Origin: an uncultured Desulfomonile sp.
GTDB taxonomy: Bacteria; Desulfobacterota; Desulfomonilia; Desulfomonilales; Desulfomonilaceae
DNA: 64,000 nucleotides
Assembly (NCBI GenBank): GCA_903952205.1
Contig: CAJBEZ010000037.1
Span: 186,001-250,000 of the forward strand
Reading direction: 5' to 3'
Positions 28,574-37,734 of the stretch are shown one piece after another. How positions within the stretch are numbered: the first letter of the stretch is position 1; the number at the start of each line of letters is the position of its first letter. Both the position numbers and the translations under genes were made by a program. Below the pieces are notes generated by a model. The model ran no database searches. It saw only the letters and a program-made list of their open reading frames with translations, and had not been told where the DNA came from.

Positions 28574-29164
28574 CTAATCGATGCCGTGTATCTCATCCTC
28601 AAAGGCCCTAGCCCTAAGGCTTTGTTCTTCCCTCGCTATTTTTCGACCGGTTTCCGTTATCAACCATCCATCTATTTGTTTCTCCAGCCAGGGAATATGA
28701 ATGGCGGGATCGATTCCAAAACGCTTAGGATCTATACTCAACGCCTCTTTTGAAAACCGCCACAGTTTGTCGGCATCCTTCACAATAGCGTCGTTCAGAG
28801 AAAGGGATTTTTCCCTCGAATCATGGCCAACTATGATCTCGACGATCTCATCGATCAGCGCTCGATCATAGTTGACCTTTTCTAAGATCTCGCGCGCTAT
28901 TCGAGCCCCCTCAACTTCATGGATTCGATTGGTCTCCATGTCTTTCGCATGAGGTCCGAACGCCTGGAGGTGCATATCTTCCGGTATCATTTTCCAACCG
29001 ACGTCGTGAAGTATTATGGCAGGGAGAATCACTTTTGGGTCCCCGCCTTCCGACTCCAGTAGTCTTGCCGCGAAATCTCTGGAAACCCTCATGTGTATTT
29101 CGTTATTCCGTGTATCCAGGAATGGTTTTGCCAATTCGTATATCTCCTGGAATTGTAGAAACAT
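28574..29164 (-). CDS. HD-domain phosphohydrolase
   Basis: This 196-residue HD-superfamily metal-dependent hydrolase has the H...HD...D pattern: EIHMRVSRDFA, ILHDVGWKMI (HD pair near residue 70), IVGHDSREKS and KDADKLWRF. Typical substrates are nucleotides or phosphate esters; an HD enzyme in a phosphoryl-activation gene set might remove a stalled phosphate ester, which is inference. GAGG upstream of the ATG supports the start. It lies 27 bp after the ABM-like gene and 14 bp before AOR. Confidence 0.8.
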   Translation of the reverse strand: MFLQFQEIYELAKPFLDTRNNEIHMRVSRDFAARLLESEGGDPKVILPAIILHDVGWKMIPEDMHLQAFGPHAKDMETNRIHEVEGARIAREILEKVNYDRALIDEIVEIIVGHDSREKSLSLNDAIVKDADKLWRFSKEALSIDPKRFGIDPAIHIPWLEKQIDGWLITETGRKIAREEQSLRARAFEDEIHGID

Positions 29165-29191
29165 TTCATAATCCTCACAATATTTCTGAAT

Positions 29192-29512
29192 CTAAAAGAT
29201 TCGAAGTAGGATCGGTTCAGAACTCGCAGTGATCTCGTAAGATTTCAAGACAGGTTCACCGCTGTACATCTCTTTGAAGAGAGCAACTAGCTTTTCATAA
29301 TCCCCACTCTTTTCATAGGCGTCTACATCGGCTTTTGTATCCCAGGCTGTGACCGATATGCCGTCGTACTTGCTATCCATGCACTCTAACAGGTGGACGA
29401 AACGGATGCCTTTGTGATTTTTGTGGGCTGCAATAACCTGTTTGTTGTAGAGATTCCTTAGGTCATCCATCTTTCCTTCCTTGAGACGGAAGAATGTCAT
29501 TCGGACGTACAT
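29192..29512 (-). CDS. ABM-like (dimeric alpha-beta barrel) small protein
   Basis: This 106-residue protein has the antibiotic-biosynthesis-monooxygenase-like pattern: VRMTFFRLKEGKMDDLRNLY, a strand with HLLECMDSKYDGISVTAWDTKADVDAYEKSG, and a final helix and strand. Members are usually dimers with a small-molecule pocket, acting as cofactor-free oxygenases, isomerases or ligand sensors. In an anaerobe an isomerase or binding role is more likely. AAGGAG before the ATG supports the start. It is in group 2 next to the HD gene; a 149-bp gap separates it from the tandem-domain gene. Confidence 0.7.
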   Translation of the reverse strand: MYVRMTFFRLKEGKMDDLRNLYNKQVIAAHKNHKGIRFVHLLECMDSKYDGISVTAWDTKADVDAYEKSGDYEKLVALFKEMYSGEPVLKSYEITASSEPILLRIF

Positions 29513-29661
29513 TACCAGACTCCTTTCTGTATTCTAGGCGTTGGCGACGCCACATCAGAAGGCTTTACCAACCGAACCAGCGCCGTACAAAACAAAACCT
29601 TTCGAACGCTACTGGCGATCGGCCCTAACTTTTCTAGAATGGTCCCAACTAGATGAAAAAC

Positions 29662-30321
29662 TCAAAAACCTTTCATCATATCTCTCATAAGTGACGGAAT
29701 TTCTATCCTTCCTGTAGGGGCAAGTATCCTGCTACTGTAATCAGTGGCAAAGTGTTTTTTCAGACGTCGCACTAGTTGTCTGAACAAGGAAGTGTCTATA
29801 CACTTGGCAATGTCCACCATAGAGAGAGAGGAGCATTCAGCCAGAATTCTGGGTCCATCTCCTATCACTAGACGCCAGGCCCCTGTTATGGGTACGCCCA
29901 AATCCTTCATTCCCGGCATACATTCGTCTTTTACAAAATGATAGTGTTCATCTTCCTTACCAGGTACTAGGTTATAATACTGATTAAATTTCCATGCGCC
30001 CGTCTGTATATTGTAAGGCCCTTCAGTCACTCTGCCGCTCGATACATAGAGTTTACTCGAGTATCTACATGTTAATTCGAAAAGTTTGTCAGTAACGGTC
30101 CTGTATTCTTCTTTAGCCAGGATCCTGCGTAGGTAGTCTTGTTCTTCAACTGTGCCAACAGCGATAATACGAGGCCCTTGGCCGACCGCAACATAGAAAC
30201 CACCGAGAAGCTTGAGCCCCAGTCTTTCCATTGTTGGAATATACTCGTTTGTTATAAAGGCCGTGTATTCATCAAACTTTCCGGGGATTACATCCCAATA
30301 CTGAGTGAAAAGGCTGGTCAT
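29662..30321 (-). CDS. Tandem-duplicated small-domain protein (dimeric alpha-beta barrel-like)
   Basis: The 219-residue protein is an internal duplication. Residues 5-97 and 112-205 align along their length: FTQYWDVIPGKFDEY with FNQYYNLVPGKEDEH, IPTMERLGLKLLGGFYVAVGQGPRII with MPGMKDLGVPITGAWRLVIGDGPRIL, and SSKLYVSSGRV with SSRILAPTGRI. Strand-helix order and the GPRI turn suggest two ferredoxin-like dabb or NIPSNAP-type domains forming a one-chain dimer; the exact family is not assigned. GGAGGG precedes the ATG. It lies 31 bp after the 40-kDa-type kinase subunit gene, suggesting a role with the same substrate. Confidence 0.75.
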   Translation of the reverse strand: MTSLFTQYWDVIPGKFDEYTAFITNEYIPTMERLGLKLLGGFYVAVGQGPRIIAVGTVEEQDYLRRILAKEEYRTVTDKLFELTCRYSSKLYVSSGRVTEGPYNIQTGAWKFNQYYNLVPGKEDEHYHFVKDECMPGMKDLGVPITGAWRLVIGDGPRILAECSSLSMVDIAKCIDTSLFRQLVRRLKKHFATDYSSRILAPTGRIEIPSLMRDMMKGF

Positions 30322-30352
30322 AGATGCCCTCCGCTAACTGGGGTTGGCCCCA

Positions 30353-31378
30353 TCACATCCTGAAGATCTGAGACATTAGATCCGCAAGATATTGGGATTC
30401 GTCCTGCTTTTTTTTAGTGAATTTCGCCGGACGAGCCTGAACCCAATAAATGTTTTCGGGAAAAGGCAGATCCTGGTCGATCACCCATTCCATGTCCTGG
30501 GGTAGATTGAAGTGAGCTTCCACATCTTTAGCTATCCGAACTATCTCTGCCAGTTCATCAGGGTTCAAACACGCCGCACATCGCAAATCGTGCGGTATTT
30601 CCGCTACGCGCGTCCCAACTGGTCCGTAACAAACCATTTTTGTCTTTGAGCTTATTGTAGCTTCGCACTCACCGCACGTCTTGTCCACAATGAACTGATC
30701 CGGAGTAATTTCTCCGCTAACGACGCTCTCACCAAGTCCCCAATTGGCCTCTACCACGACCTTGGTCATGTCTCCAGTTGTAGGTAGGACGGTAAGAACG
30801 ACCCCTGCGCATTTTGCGTTGATCATCTTGAGGACTGCCACACCAATCGGAGTTTTGGCTATGTCCATGGATTTCTCTAGGCGAAAAGCGATTGCACGAG
30901 TGGTAAAAGCACTCCCCCAGACCTGCGTCACCTTTCTTTCGACCTCATTCTCCCCACGTACATTCAGATAGGTTTCCATTTGGCCTGGCATACTAACGGA
31001 GCCGCTGGATCGGACGGCTACAGGCAGGTCGTGGAGACCGACCTGATCGCAAAGAGAAGCGTAGCTTTGACGCAACTCCTGGGCCATTTCTTGGGGTAAA
31101 TTCTTGGACTCGATGATGCGACGTATCTCGCGGCTTGCCTCCACTTGTTTCCCAACTCGATTTATCTCGTGCCTATTGTCATGGAAGTATCGCTGAACTT
31201 CTTCCCCCGCGCCACTATCCTCCATGAATCGTTCATACCCATCCACAGATATGGCGAAGCCTGGCGGCACTCTCATTCCGAGCTTTGTCATTTCTCCGAG
31301 GTTGGCGCATTTCTTGCCAACTAGTTCATTAAAATCCGAGTCTAATTCGTCGAACCAGTAGATCCATTTCTTGGCCAT
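30353..31378 (-). CDS. Phenylphosphate-synthase-like ATP-binding subunit (second set)
   Basis: A 341-residue protein equal to the N-terminal ATP-grasp third of PEP synthase/PPDK (VGKKCANLGEMTKLGMRVPPGFAIS; VAVRSSGSVSMPGQMETYLNV; SVVSGEITPDQFIVDK; DMEWVID...IYWVQARPAKF). It has no swivelling His domain or PEP domain, as in the 40 kDa subunit of Thauera phenylphosphate synthase, which transfers the beta-phosphoryl of ATP to a partner His. Unlike its paralogue at 44068 it carries CxxC-x28-CxxC (Cys235/238 and 267/270, Cys250 between), a possible metal site. It is followed by the tandem-domain gene and preceded by its His subunit. Confidence 0.85.
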   Translation of the reverse strand: MAKKWIYWFDELDSDFNELVGKKCANLGEMTKLGMRVPPGFAISVDGYERFMEDSGAGEEVQRYFHDNRHEINRVGKQVEASREIRRIIESKNLPQEMAQELRQSYASLCDQVGLHDLPVAVRSSGSVSMPGQMETYLNVRGENEVERKVTQVWGSAFTTRAIAFRLEKSMDIAKTPIGVAVLKMINAKCAGVVLTVLPTTGDMTKVVVEANWGLGESVVSGEITPDQFIVDKTCGECEATISSKTKMVCYGPVGTRVAEIPHDLRCAACLNPDELAEIVRIAKDVEAHFNLPQDMEWVIDQDLPFPENIYWVQARPAKFTKKKQDESQYLADLMSQIFRM

Positions 31379-31466
31379 ATGAATCCGTCCTTTCCGGAGA
31401 CAGAGCAGGTCCGGGTAAAAAACTCACCCGAATGAACGATTCAGTCATTATCCCGCAGGCTCTGGA

Positions 31467-33149
31467 TTACTTGTCGAGGATATAAACCGCTCCCAAGTTG
31501 GCGTCCACTCTGATTCGCTGGCCCGACCTGATCTTAGCTGTGCCCTCAAATACATTCATGACAACCGGAATTCCGTATTCACGTCCTACGATAGCCGCAT
31601 GAGAAAGGCTTGCCCCTCGGTCGACCACAACCCCTTTGATCATCGAAAAGACAGGAGTCCAGCTAGGCGAAGTGCTAACTGCAACCAAAATATCCCCTTC
31701 CTTTATCAGGTGAAGTTCATCTTCGGTTACTATAACCCTTGCGGTTCCTTCCGCCACACCCGGTGATCCACACGTCCCGTAAAGATCGGCCTTGAGCTCC
31801 GGCCTCACTTGCGGCATTGAGCCCACTACCACTTTAAGGGCTATCGGATCATTTGATTTGACCAAGATTCCCATTGCCTGGTCTAAATCGAATCCTTCAG
31901 CCAAAATGGCCGGTGGATTTGGAGTTTTTTGCCATTCCATCCAGTCGGATTTCCGTCTGTCTACTATATATCGGAGGTCAAATGAACCTGGATTTAGTCC
32001 TGCGCGCCGAACTTCATCGGGGATGAGGAAAAAAATGTCTTCGTGATTGTCGATTGTTCCGCTTTTCGCGAAACGTCTGCCGATTCCCAGTGCGCTTCTC
32101 CGCATCATCGCATGTGTATAGAGATCAAGATAATGGTCGTGCTCCTCACTGAAAATGCCGCTTTTTTGAGCCAGTCGCATCAAAGGTTCGAGCCAGGCTC
32201 GTTGCTCCGAAGGAATCTTGGAAAGGATCTGTTTTTCCGCGTCCTCTCTTTCAAGAATTCGCTTATTTCGTTCATTATCGAGATCAAAAGATCCTCCTTT
32301 AAGGATAAATTGCTTGACCATAGATAGCGGTGGTGTGGGATCTTCCACCCACGTCGGCAGGTTCATCTCGGACATTCGCTGCATACGCCACCCATCTTCA
32401 TTAAGGAACTCACTGAAATCCTTTAGGAAGTTTCTTCCCTTTTCGGATTCCTCTAATTTTCCCCGTATGTCCAATTCTTGATTTTCAAGAAATACGCTCG
32501 CAAGTCCCTGATCTGACGCTATCTTGGAAAACTCCCAGAGCCGTCGGTCAACCTGAAACACCTTGTTGTCGAAGCCTGAGACGATGCGGTGGAACACAGG
32601 AGACGTGTCGTCTATCCCTGCTAATTCGCGACACATGTTCTCGAAAAGGATGTAGGCGGTATATGTTCCATACATCATGTACATGTGTATTTCCCACATA
32701 CGCCTACAAGTATTGATCGTCCCTTCAAAGTTGTCCAGAAGCTCGATGTTTGAAGCGGAGTCCAGATCCAGTGTTTTCAGATTCTCATAACGTCCGAGAA
32801 TTTCTTTGACGAATCCATTCCAAATCCCGTCATAGTCTTGAATCAAAGGGAGGATGGCCTTTCGGAACTCTACTTCTCTTCTCTGTTTTTCTTCTTCGCT
32901 TTTCACAAGGAGTAGGGTGAGATAGCCGCCTCCATTCATGAAGCGCCAATCCCAACCATGAACAGTAGGCAAAGATAACTTTTCCGCGCCATATTGCATT
33001 CCATGCCGACAGAAATTGATCCAAAACCAGCCAAACATTGGGGTCCAGGGAGGGACAGAATGGGTGGCATCCAAAAACCATGCAGGAGACTGGGCTAAAT
33101 CACGCTCCGCGTCGAATTCCAAGCCGGGTACTACATCGTAAACTTTCAT
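31467..33149 (-). CDS. Phenylphosphate-synthase-like phosphohistidine subunit (second set)
   Basis: A 560-residue protein. The C-terminal about 80 residues are a PEP-utilising mobile domain with the phosphorylatable His517 in GASLSHAAIVGREYGIP and GDILVAVSTSPSWTP before it. The first about 430 residues are the large helical substrate-side domain found in the 70 kDa subunit of phenylphosphate synthase. It would accept a phosphoryl group from the neighbouring ATP-binding subunit and pass it to a hydroxyl substrate. It is shorter than the 610-residue paralogue at 45187 and differs in the substrate domain, so another substrate is likely. GGAAGAGAG lies before the ATG. Confidence 0.85.
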   Translation of the reverse strand: MKVYDVVPGLEFDAERDLAQSPAWFLDATHSVPPWTPMFGWFWINFCRHGMQYGAEKLSLPTVHGWDWRFMNGGGYLTLLLVKSEEEKQRREVEFRKAILPLIQDYDGIWNGFVKEILGRYENLKTLDLDSASNIELLDNFEGTINTCRRMWEIHMYMMYGTYTAYILFENMCRELAGIDDTSPVFHRIVSGFDNKVFQVDRRLWEFSKIASDQGLASVFLENQELDIRGKLEESEKGRNFLKDFSEFLNEDGWRMQRMSEMNLPTWVEDPTPPLSMVKQFILKGGSFDLDNERNKRILEREDAEKQILSKIPSEQRAWLEPLMRLAQKSGIFSEEHDHYLDLYTHAMMRRSALGIGRRFAKSGTIDNHEDIFFLIPDEVRRAGLNPGSFDLRYIVDRRKSDWMEWQKTPNPPAILAEGFDLDQAMGILVKSNDPIALKVVVGSMPQVRPELKADLYGTCGSPGVAEGTARVIVTEDELHLIKEGDILVAVSTSPSWTPVFSMIKGVVVDRGASLSHAAIVGREYGIPVVMNVFEGTAKIRSGQRIRVDANLGAVYILDK

Positions 33150-33358
33150 GGGTTCTCTCTCTTCCTTGTTGAACGGTTGGAAATGGTTGATAGAACGCTT
33201 TCAAAAGACGACTGGCTTAGTTATATGGAGCGTCACCTGTCGGAGGGGGTTACGAATATAATCTTGTAACGGCAGAGATTGAGGAAAAATTAAAATTTCG
33301 GCGCCAATTACCAATAGGAAGAGAATACCCCGATTCCGACGTAAGTGATTGCAGGGAA

Positions 33359-34114
33359 TTAGTTCATAGCCCTCCCTCCATCGACCAATATAGTTTGGCC
33401 CGTAATGAAGTCGCTTTCATCGGACGCTAGGAAGCATACTATTCCCACTAGGTCTTCGGGTGTTTCGAGCCTCTTCAAGGGTGTGCGACTAGTGTCGTAT
33501 TTGTTGACGTCGGCAATTGTCCGGCTTGCTTCGGTGTCGGTATAGCCGGGGGCGACGGCGTTCACACAGATTCCATAAGGTCCAAGTTCAATAGCTAATG
33601 CTCGAGTCAGGCCAATGACACCGCCTTTTGAAGCCACATAATGGGCAAATCCGTGTGAACCGGTGAAAAAAACTTCCGAAGTCAGGTTGATTATTTTCCC
33701 TTTTCCAAGGGATTTCATAGTCTCAAAAACTGCTCTGGCGCAAATCCAGGGACCTTTCACGTTAACAGCCATCATTCGATCCCACTCCTCGGAGCTGATG
33801 TCGGTAAAAGGTTTCCTTTTGACGCCATAATAGTAGGCTGCATTGTTAACAAGAATATCGATTCGTTGAAACTTTTCAAGAGCTTCTTGAGCCATTCTGA
33901 AAGTATCCGCCTCGTTCGTAACATCGACTTGGCTTATTATCGCCCGCCTGCCAAGATCTGTCACGAGCCTTTCTGTTTCCTTAAGGCCATCGACATCGGC
34001 TCTAGTCACAGCAACTATGTCAGCGCCCTCCTTAGCCAACTTGAGACAGAAAGCCCTACCTAACCCCTTGCCCGCTCCAGTGACAATGGCGACGCGACCA
34101 TCCAAACGATTCAT
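33359..34114 (-). CDS. Short-chain dehydrogenase/reductase (SDR)
   Basis: A 251-residue classical SDR: TGAGKGLGRAF cofactor motif near residue 12, NNAAYYYG (NNAG-type), catalytic Ser in LTSEVFFTGSHG and YVASKGG (YxxxK), and the C-terminal SDFITGQTILVDGGRAMN. FabG-like overall. It would oxidise an alcohol or reduce a ketone, most probably on the group 2 intermediate. GGGAGG six bases before the ATG at 34114 sets the start (an in-frame start at 34171 overlaps the flavoprotein gene). It starts 13 bp after the upstream flavoprotein gene; a 209-bp gap separates it from the next kinase subunit. Confidence 0.9.
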   Translation of the reverse strand: MNRLDGRVAIVTGAGKGLGRAFCLKLAKEGADIVAVTRADVDGLKETERLVTDLGRRAIISQVDVTNEADTFRMAQEALEKFQRIDILVNNAAYYYGVKRKPFTDISSEEWDRMMAVNVKGPWICARAVFETMKSLGKGKIINLTSEVFFTGSHGFAHYVASKGGVIGLTRALAIELGPYGICVNAVAPGYTDTEASRTIADVNKYDTSRTPLKRLETPEDLVGIVCFLASDESDFITGQTILVDGGRAMN

Positions 34115-34127
34115 GGCTTCCTCCCTG

Positions 34128-35792
34128 TTAGTAGGGTCTGCCCTTTTGTTCCCAAATTTTCGGTAGACCAAAATCTTCTGCGATAACCTTGAAACAATTG
34201 TAAGCGCTGCCTCTACCTATGCCGGGACCTGAATGAGCCGCAGCGGACGCGAGATACATGTTTTTCACAGGTAGCCTATAAAACGCGAGTTCTGTAAAAG
34301 GCCTCATGCGTCCCATTTGCGAGGCGATCATATCTTCGCCTGTCCAGCCGCCCTGCGGCATATTTATATTTCGCATTTGAACGTCCATTGGCGTTGTTAT
34401 GTGGGCGGCGATAAGATTGTCCTTTGTCATATTCGGAGCATACCAGGACCATTGTTCTCGCATTATCTCTACAATGTCCCTTTTCATCCGTAACCAGTCA
34501 CTATCGCTGAAAAACCTATAAGGAGCGGTGAACTGCTCAATCAGGATAGTATGTTTCCCTTGAGGGGCTCTTCCTTTGTCCCAGATGCTGTCCGGGGCCA
34601 CGATGGCAACCAGCTTGTCTGGTATACCTTTAACGAACAGCTCGGCCTGATGTCTTGTGGCGAAATAATCAGGGTCCTTAGGGCCCCAGTTAAGTCGTGG
34701 ACACATTCCTATTTCGGGGTTATCTTTCGCAACGGTGTATTCAGGAAGTTCGTGTAGCGCAAAATTTCCCCAGAAAAGTTGCGCCCGATCTCGGAGAATA
34801 TTCCTGGCGCGGTGCGCGATTTTTTCGGGAACATGTTCGGCGCCAATAAGCTGTAAAACGGTCTGAGTAGTGTTCAGGTCGCTCACGACTACGTGTCTGG
34901 CGCCAATTTCTCTTCCATCCTTCAGCAATACCCCGACGGCTCTGCCATTTTCTATGATGGCGCGTTCCACACCGGTTTCGACGACAAATTCACCGCCCAT
35001 GGAGCTGAATGCTCTCTGAAGGGCGTGAGTTATCGCATGAGTGCCTCCGATAGCTATGGAAGCCGGCTCCCACGAAAGAATCAGTCCCAGGGTATGCAAT
35101 GTTTTGTAAATGCCTATGCCATCGTTCGGGAAAACGCCACTCGATGTCATGCATGACCGCATGAAGAGAGTCCTCAGATAATCACTTTCAAAAAGGTCGA
35201 ATGCTACTTGTTGCGAAGTATAGAACTGGTACTCAGGTGGTATGGGAGCTTCCGGATCGCCGATCAGTCGTTCGAACGCGTCATTTACTCCCCACGGGGT
35301 CGGGGGGTTGTATCTCCATTCATGAAAAGCGGAACGCCACTTTTTCTTATATTTTTCAAGAAGGTCGTAAGCCATGTCCGCGTCTTTTTGCGAAAACCTG
35401 GCGATTTGATCTATCGTTTTTTGTGCGTTTATTTCGTTAAATTCAGATCTACCGGTGTTTTCATCGACCACTTTCCAGGCTGTGTAACCCATAAAATGCA
35501 TTCCATCATCGTAAATCATCCCTTCACTGTGATCGGGAAATACATATGACAGCCCCAGGTTCCGGAGCTTGAAATCTTCGTATGCCGGATGACCATAAAA
35601 TCTCGTCCAGTGAGCGCAAGGATTCTGAAGGAAGCCAGGCAGAGGTAATTCTTCTCCGCAGGCCCCACCTCCCAGTTCGTGTTGCCTTTCGAATACAACC
35701 GTCTGCATACCGGCGTGTTGCAGGTAACAAGCCATAATAGTGCCCTGGTGTCCGCCACCGACCACGATAGCGTCGTAAGTTCTATCTGGCAT
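34128..35792 (-). CDS. CrtI/phytoene-desaturase-like FAD oxidoreductase (copy 2)
   Basis: A 554-residue flavoprotein. The N-terminal FAD-binding beta-alpha-beta motif is DAIVVGGGHQGTIMACYL, followed by FERQHELGGGACGEE. The C-terminal FAD contact is YLASAAAHSGPGIGRGSAYNC. Members desaturate, isomerise or oxidise hydrophobic or ring substrates. The middle domain differs strongly from that of the flavoprotein at 36109, so the two are paralogues rather than a recent copy. AAAGGAGG eight bases before the ATG supports the start. The substrate is unknown; in group 2 a ring dehydrogenation is plausible. Confidence 0.85.
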   Translation of the reverse strand: MPDRTYDAIVVGGGHQGTIMACYLQHAGMQTVVFERQHELGGGACGEELPLPGFLQNPCAHWTRFYGHPAYEDFKLRNLGLSYVFPDHSEGMIYDDGMHFMGYTAWKVVDENTGRSEFNEINAQKTIDQIARFSQKDADMAYDLLEKYKKKWRSAFHEWRYNPPTPWGVNDAFERLIGDPEAPIPPEYQFYTSQQVAFDLFESDYLRTLFMRSCMTSSGVFPNDGIGIYKTLHTLGLILSWEPASIAIGGTHAITHALQRAFSSMGGEFVVETGVERAIIENGRAVGVLLKDGREIGARHVVVSDLNTTQTVLQLIGAEHVPEKIAHRARNILRDRAQLFWGNFALHELPEYTVAKDNPEIGMCPRLNWGPKDPDYFATRHQAELFVKGIPDKLVAIVAPDSIWDKGRAPQGKHTILIEQFTAPYRFFSDSDWLRMKRDIVEIMREQWSWYAPNMTKDNLIAAHITTPMDVQMRNINMPQGGWTGEDMIASQMGRMRPFTELAFYRLPVKNMYLASAAAHSGPGIGRGSAYNCFKVIAEDFGLPKIWEQKGRPY

Positions 35793-35837
35793 GGAGAGGC
35801 CTCCTTTATCTGTTCAAGGTTTTAGCGAAAAACTAGC

Positions 35838-36098
35838 TTAATGCGTTTCCGGAGGTGTAAGCTTCTTCCCGAAAAAAAGAAGTCGCAACACGGAAAGAAG
35901 ATTGGCCGGTTTGAACATCAAGCGTGCAAATGCCCGCAAGTCTTCACCGCCTACGGTAGCCTTTATGGACCAGTGAACTGGTTCGGTAGCTTCTATACTG
36001 AGTCGCATTGCAGGGGCAGATTCGCCTTCCACTTTTTCAAGGCTGGCAAAGTGCGCAACCATGGTGGTTTTTCCTAAACCAGTCGAGTTAACCTTCAT
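35838..36098 (-). CDS. Small conserved-context protein between the two flavoproteins
   Basis: The family is not recognised. From the ATG at 36098, preceded by GTAGGAGG, it encodes 86 residues with no signal peptide. There is a strand-like middle (APAMRLSIEATEPVHWSIKATVGGEDL) and an amphipathic, basic, hydrophobic C-terminal helix (LMFKPANLLSVLRLLFFGKK). The ribosome binding site overlaps the stop of the upstream flavoprotein gene, and the downstream flavoprotein follows 45 bp later, so it is almost certainly translated in that operon. It could be a subunit or membrane tether for one of the flavoproteins (inference). Confidence 0.65.
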   Translation of the reverse strand: MKVNSTGLGKTTMVAHFASLEKVEGESAPAMRLSIEATEPVHWSIKATVGGEDLRAFARLMFKPANLLSVLRLLFFGKKLTPPETH

Positions 36099-36108
36099 CT
36101 CTCGCCTC

Positions 36109-37734
36109 CTACAACGTGCCTTTAGCCTTTGCTTTCTGAACACACTCCGGTTCACCCCACCACCGATCGATTCCCAAGTCCTCGGCAATTTTGTTGGCCG
36201 CATTATATCCAGGACCAAAAGTTATAAGTCCACCGGGAAATGTGCTGGCCCCACATACGTAAAGATTCTTGATGGGGGTAGCATACTGGGAACACTCCTC
36301 ATTCGGACGCAGATAACCCATTTGAAGTGGTAGATACGCCCCTTGTTTGTAAGACCCCTTAACCATGTCGGCAAACTTGTTCCCGATATCCAGAGGCGTA
36401 GTTATGTATCGCCACAAGATGTTGGCGCCGGAAACGTTGGGCGCGTACTGGCGTAGCATTTCGACGCAGCGGTCGGCTTCCTTTTCTCGAATCCGATACC
36501 ATTTTTCAGGTCCGCCATCTTTCAAGTCGTGTGGCGCATGTAGTGAAATTAGAGCAGTGTGTTTTCCTGGAGGCGCCTGTTTGGGGTCATGCATCGATGG
36601 AAAACAGCAGTTAAAACCTCCGGGGAAAAGCTCACCGCCATGTATAGCGTCATAGTGCTTGACTAAGTTTTCCAGATTTTCATAGCCAAGGACCGTGATT
36701 AACGCGTTATTCAAGTCTGAATTTTGCGAGGCGGCCTTGAATTGCGGAGCCTCATTTAACGCTAGGTGAACGTGAAAAAGACTCGACTTCTCCCATTGCC
36801 AATCATTAGTCCTGGTCACGAAAGATTTCTCGAGATGGTCTTCTCCGACATACTTAAAGAAAGTCTGAAATGGGTCCAGACTACTGGCTACAAACTTCCG
36901 TGCCTTGTATTGGACCCCATCCTCGAGTTCCACCCCCGTAGCGGTTCCATCCTCGACAATAATTCGCTTCACCGTAACAGGTGAAATAATCATTCCTCTA
37001 TTACGATACAGGACCTTTGTGAACAGGTGGGCCAGGTGATGTGACCCACCGACTACCAACCTATAATTGGTGGCTCTATTAAACAGAAGAGGAACTAGGT
37101 AACTAACACCTTCGAGGTCGTAATGAAGCCCCCACATGCAAGACAGGTAAAGAAAGAGCGTTCTTACCCGATCATTTTCGAACAATTCATTAACAATATC
37201 TCGGGGGGTTTTCTCGGTGTAAGCGGTGATTTCTCTTCCTACGTCTGTCGCAACCAGTTTGATCATTTGTTCAAAAGCTGGTTTGGCCATTTCATAGGTT
37301 GCCGGGCCGAGAAAATCCTCTGTCAGCTCTCTAAACCTATTCTGAATCTTGTTGTAAGTTTCTGCGTCTTTTTTCGAGAATTGAGCGATAGATTCGCACG
37401 TTTTTTCCACATCCTGGTAAAGGCGTAGTGATGTGCCGTCTGCAAAGGGCATTGCCATCACCAGAGATGGTGAAACAAATTGAAGGTCATAATCCTTGGT
37501 CAAATAATCTTCGAAGTCCTTTAATGGAGGCGCGTAATCAACCATCGGCATATAAACCGCATGGGTATTATGTAGGAATCCAGGTAACGTCACCTGTTCA
37601 GTGGCTAGGCCTCCGCCCGCTTCGAAACGTTTTTCCAAAAGAAGAATCTTCAGGCCGGCTTTGGCGAGATATGCAGCAACAGTTAAGCCGTTAGGACCAG
37701 CGCCGAGGATAATCCCGTCGTACTCTTCAGCCAT
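36109..37734 (-). CDS. CrtI/phytoene-desaturase-like FAD oxidoreductase (copy 1)
   Basis: A 541-residue flavoprotein: FAD motif DGIILGAGPNGLTVAAYL near the N-terminus, then LLEKRFEAGGGLATE, and the C-terminal NLYVCGASTFPGGLITFGPGYNAANKIAEDLG. It is the first gene of group 2, divergent from a LysR gene. AGGAGG eight bases before the ATG at 37734 sets the start; the start at 37761 is in frame but lies upstream of that site. Substrate unknown. Two different CrtI-type enzymes in one operon suggest sequential dehydrogenations or a heteromeric enzyme. Confidence 0.85.
   Translation of the reverse strand: MAEEYDGIILGAGPNGLTVAAYLAKAGLKILLLEKRFEAGGGLATEQVTLPGFLHNTHAVYMPMVDYAPPLKDFEDYLTKDYDLQFVSPSLVMAMPFADGTSLRLYQDVEKTCESIAQFSKKDAETYNKIQNRFRELTEDFLGPATYEMAKPAFEQMIKLVATDVGREITAYTEKTPRDIVNELFENDRVRTLFLYLSCMWGLHYDLEGVSYLVPLLFNRATNYRLVVGGSHHLAHLFTKVLYRNRGMIISPVTVKRIIVEDGTATGVELEDGVQYKARKFVASSLDPFQTFFKYVGEDHLEKSFVTRTNDWQWEKSSLFHVHLALNEAPQFKAASQNSDLNNALITVLGYENLENLVKHYDAIHGGELFPGGFNCCFPSMHDPKQAPPGKHTALISLHAPHDLKDGGPEKWYRIREKEADRCVEMLRQYAPNVSGANILWRYITTPLDIGNKFADMVKGSYKQGAYLPLQMGYLRPNEECSQYATPIKNLYVCGASTFPGGLITFGPGYNAANKIAEDLGIDRWWGEPECVQKAKAKGTL

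Noticed and set aside
30353-33149. Interpretation as a split PEP synthase for gluconeogenesis
   Set aside because: No PEP-binding TIM-barrel domain exists in either subunit, and a complete ppdK is present elsewhere in the window.
33183-33269. 28-residue plus-strand ORF in the 209-bp gap between the SDR and kinase genes
   Set aside because: Too short, with only a weak GGA before the ATG and opposite to the operon direction; no other support.
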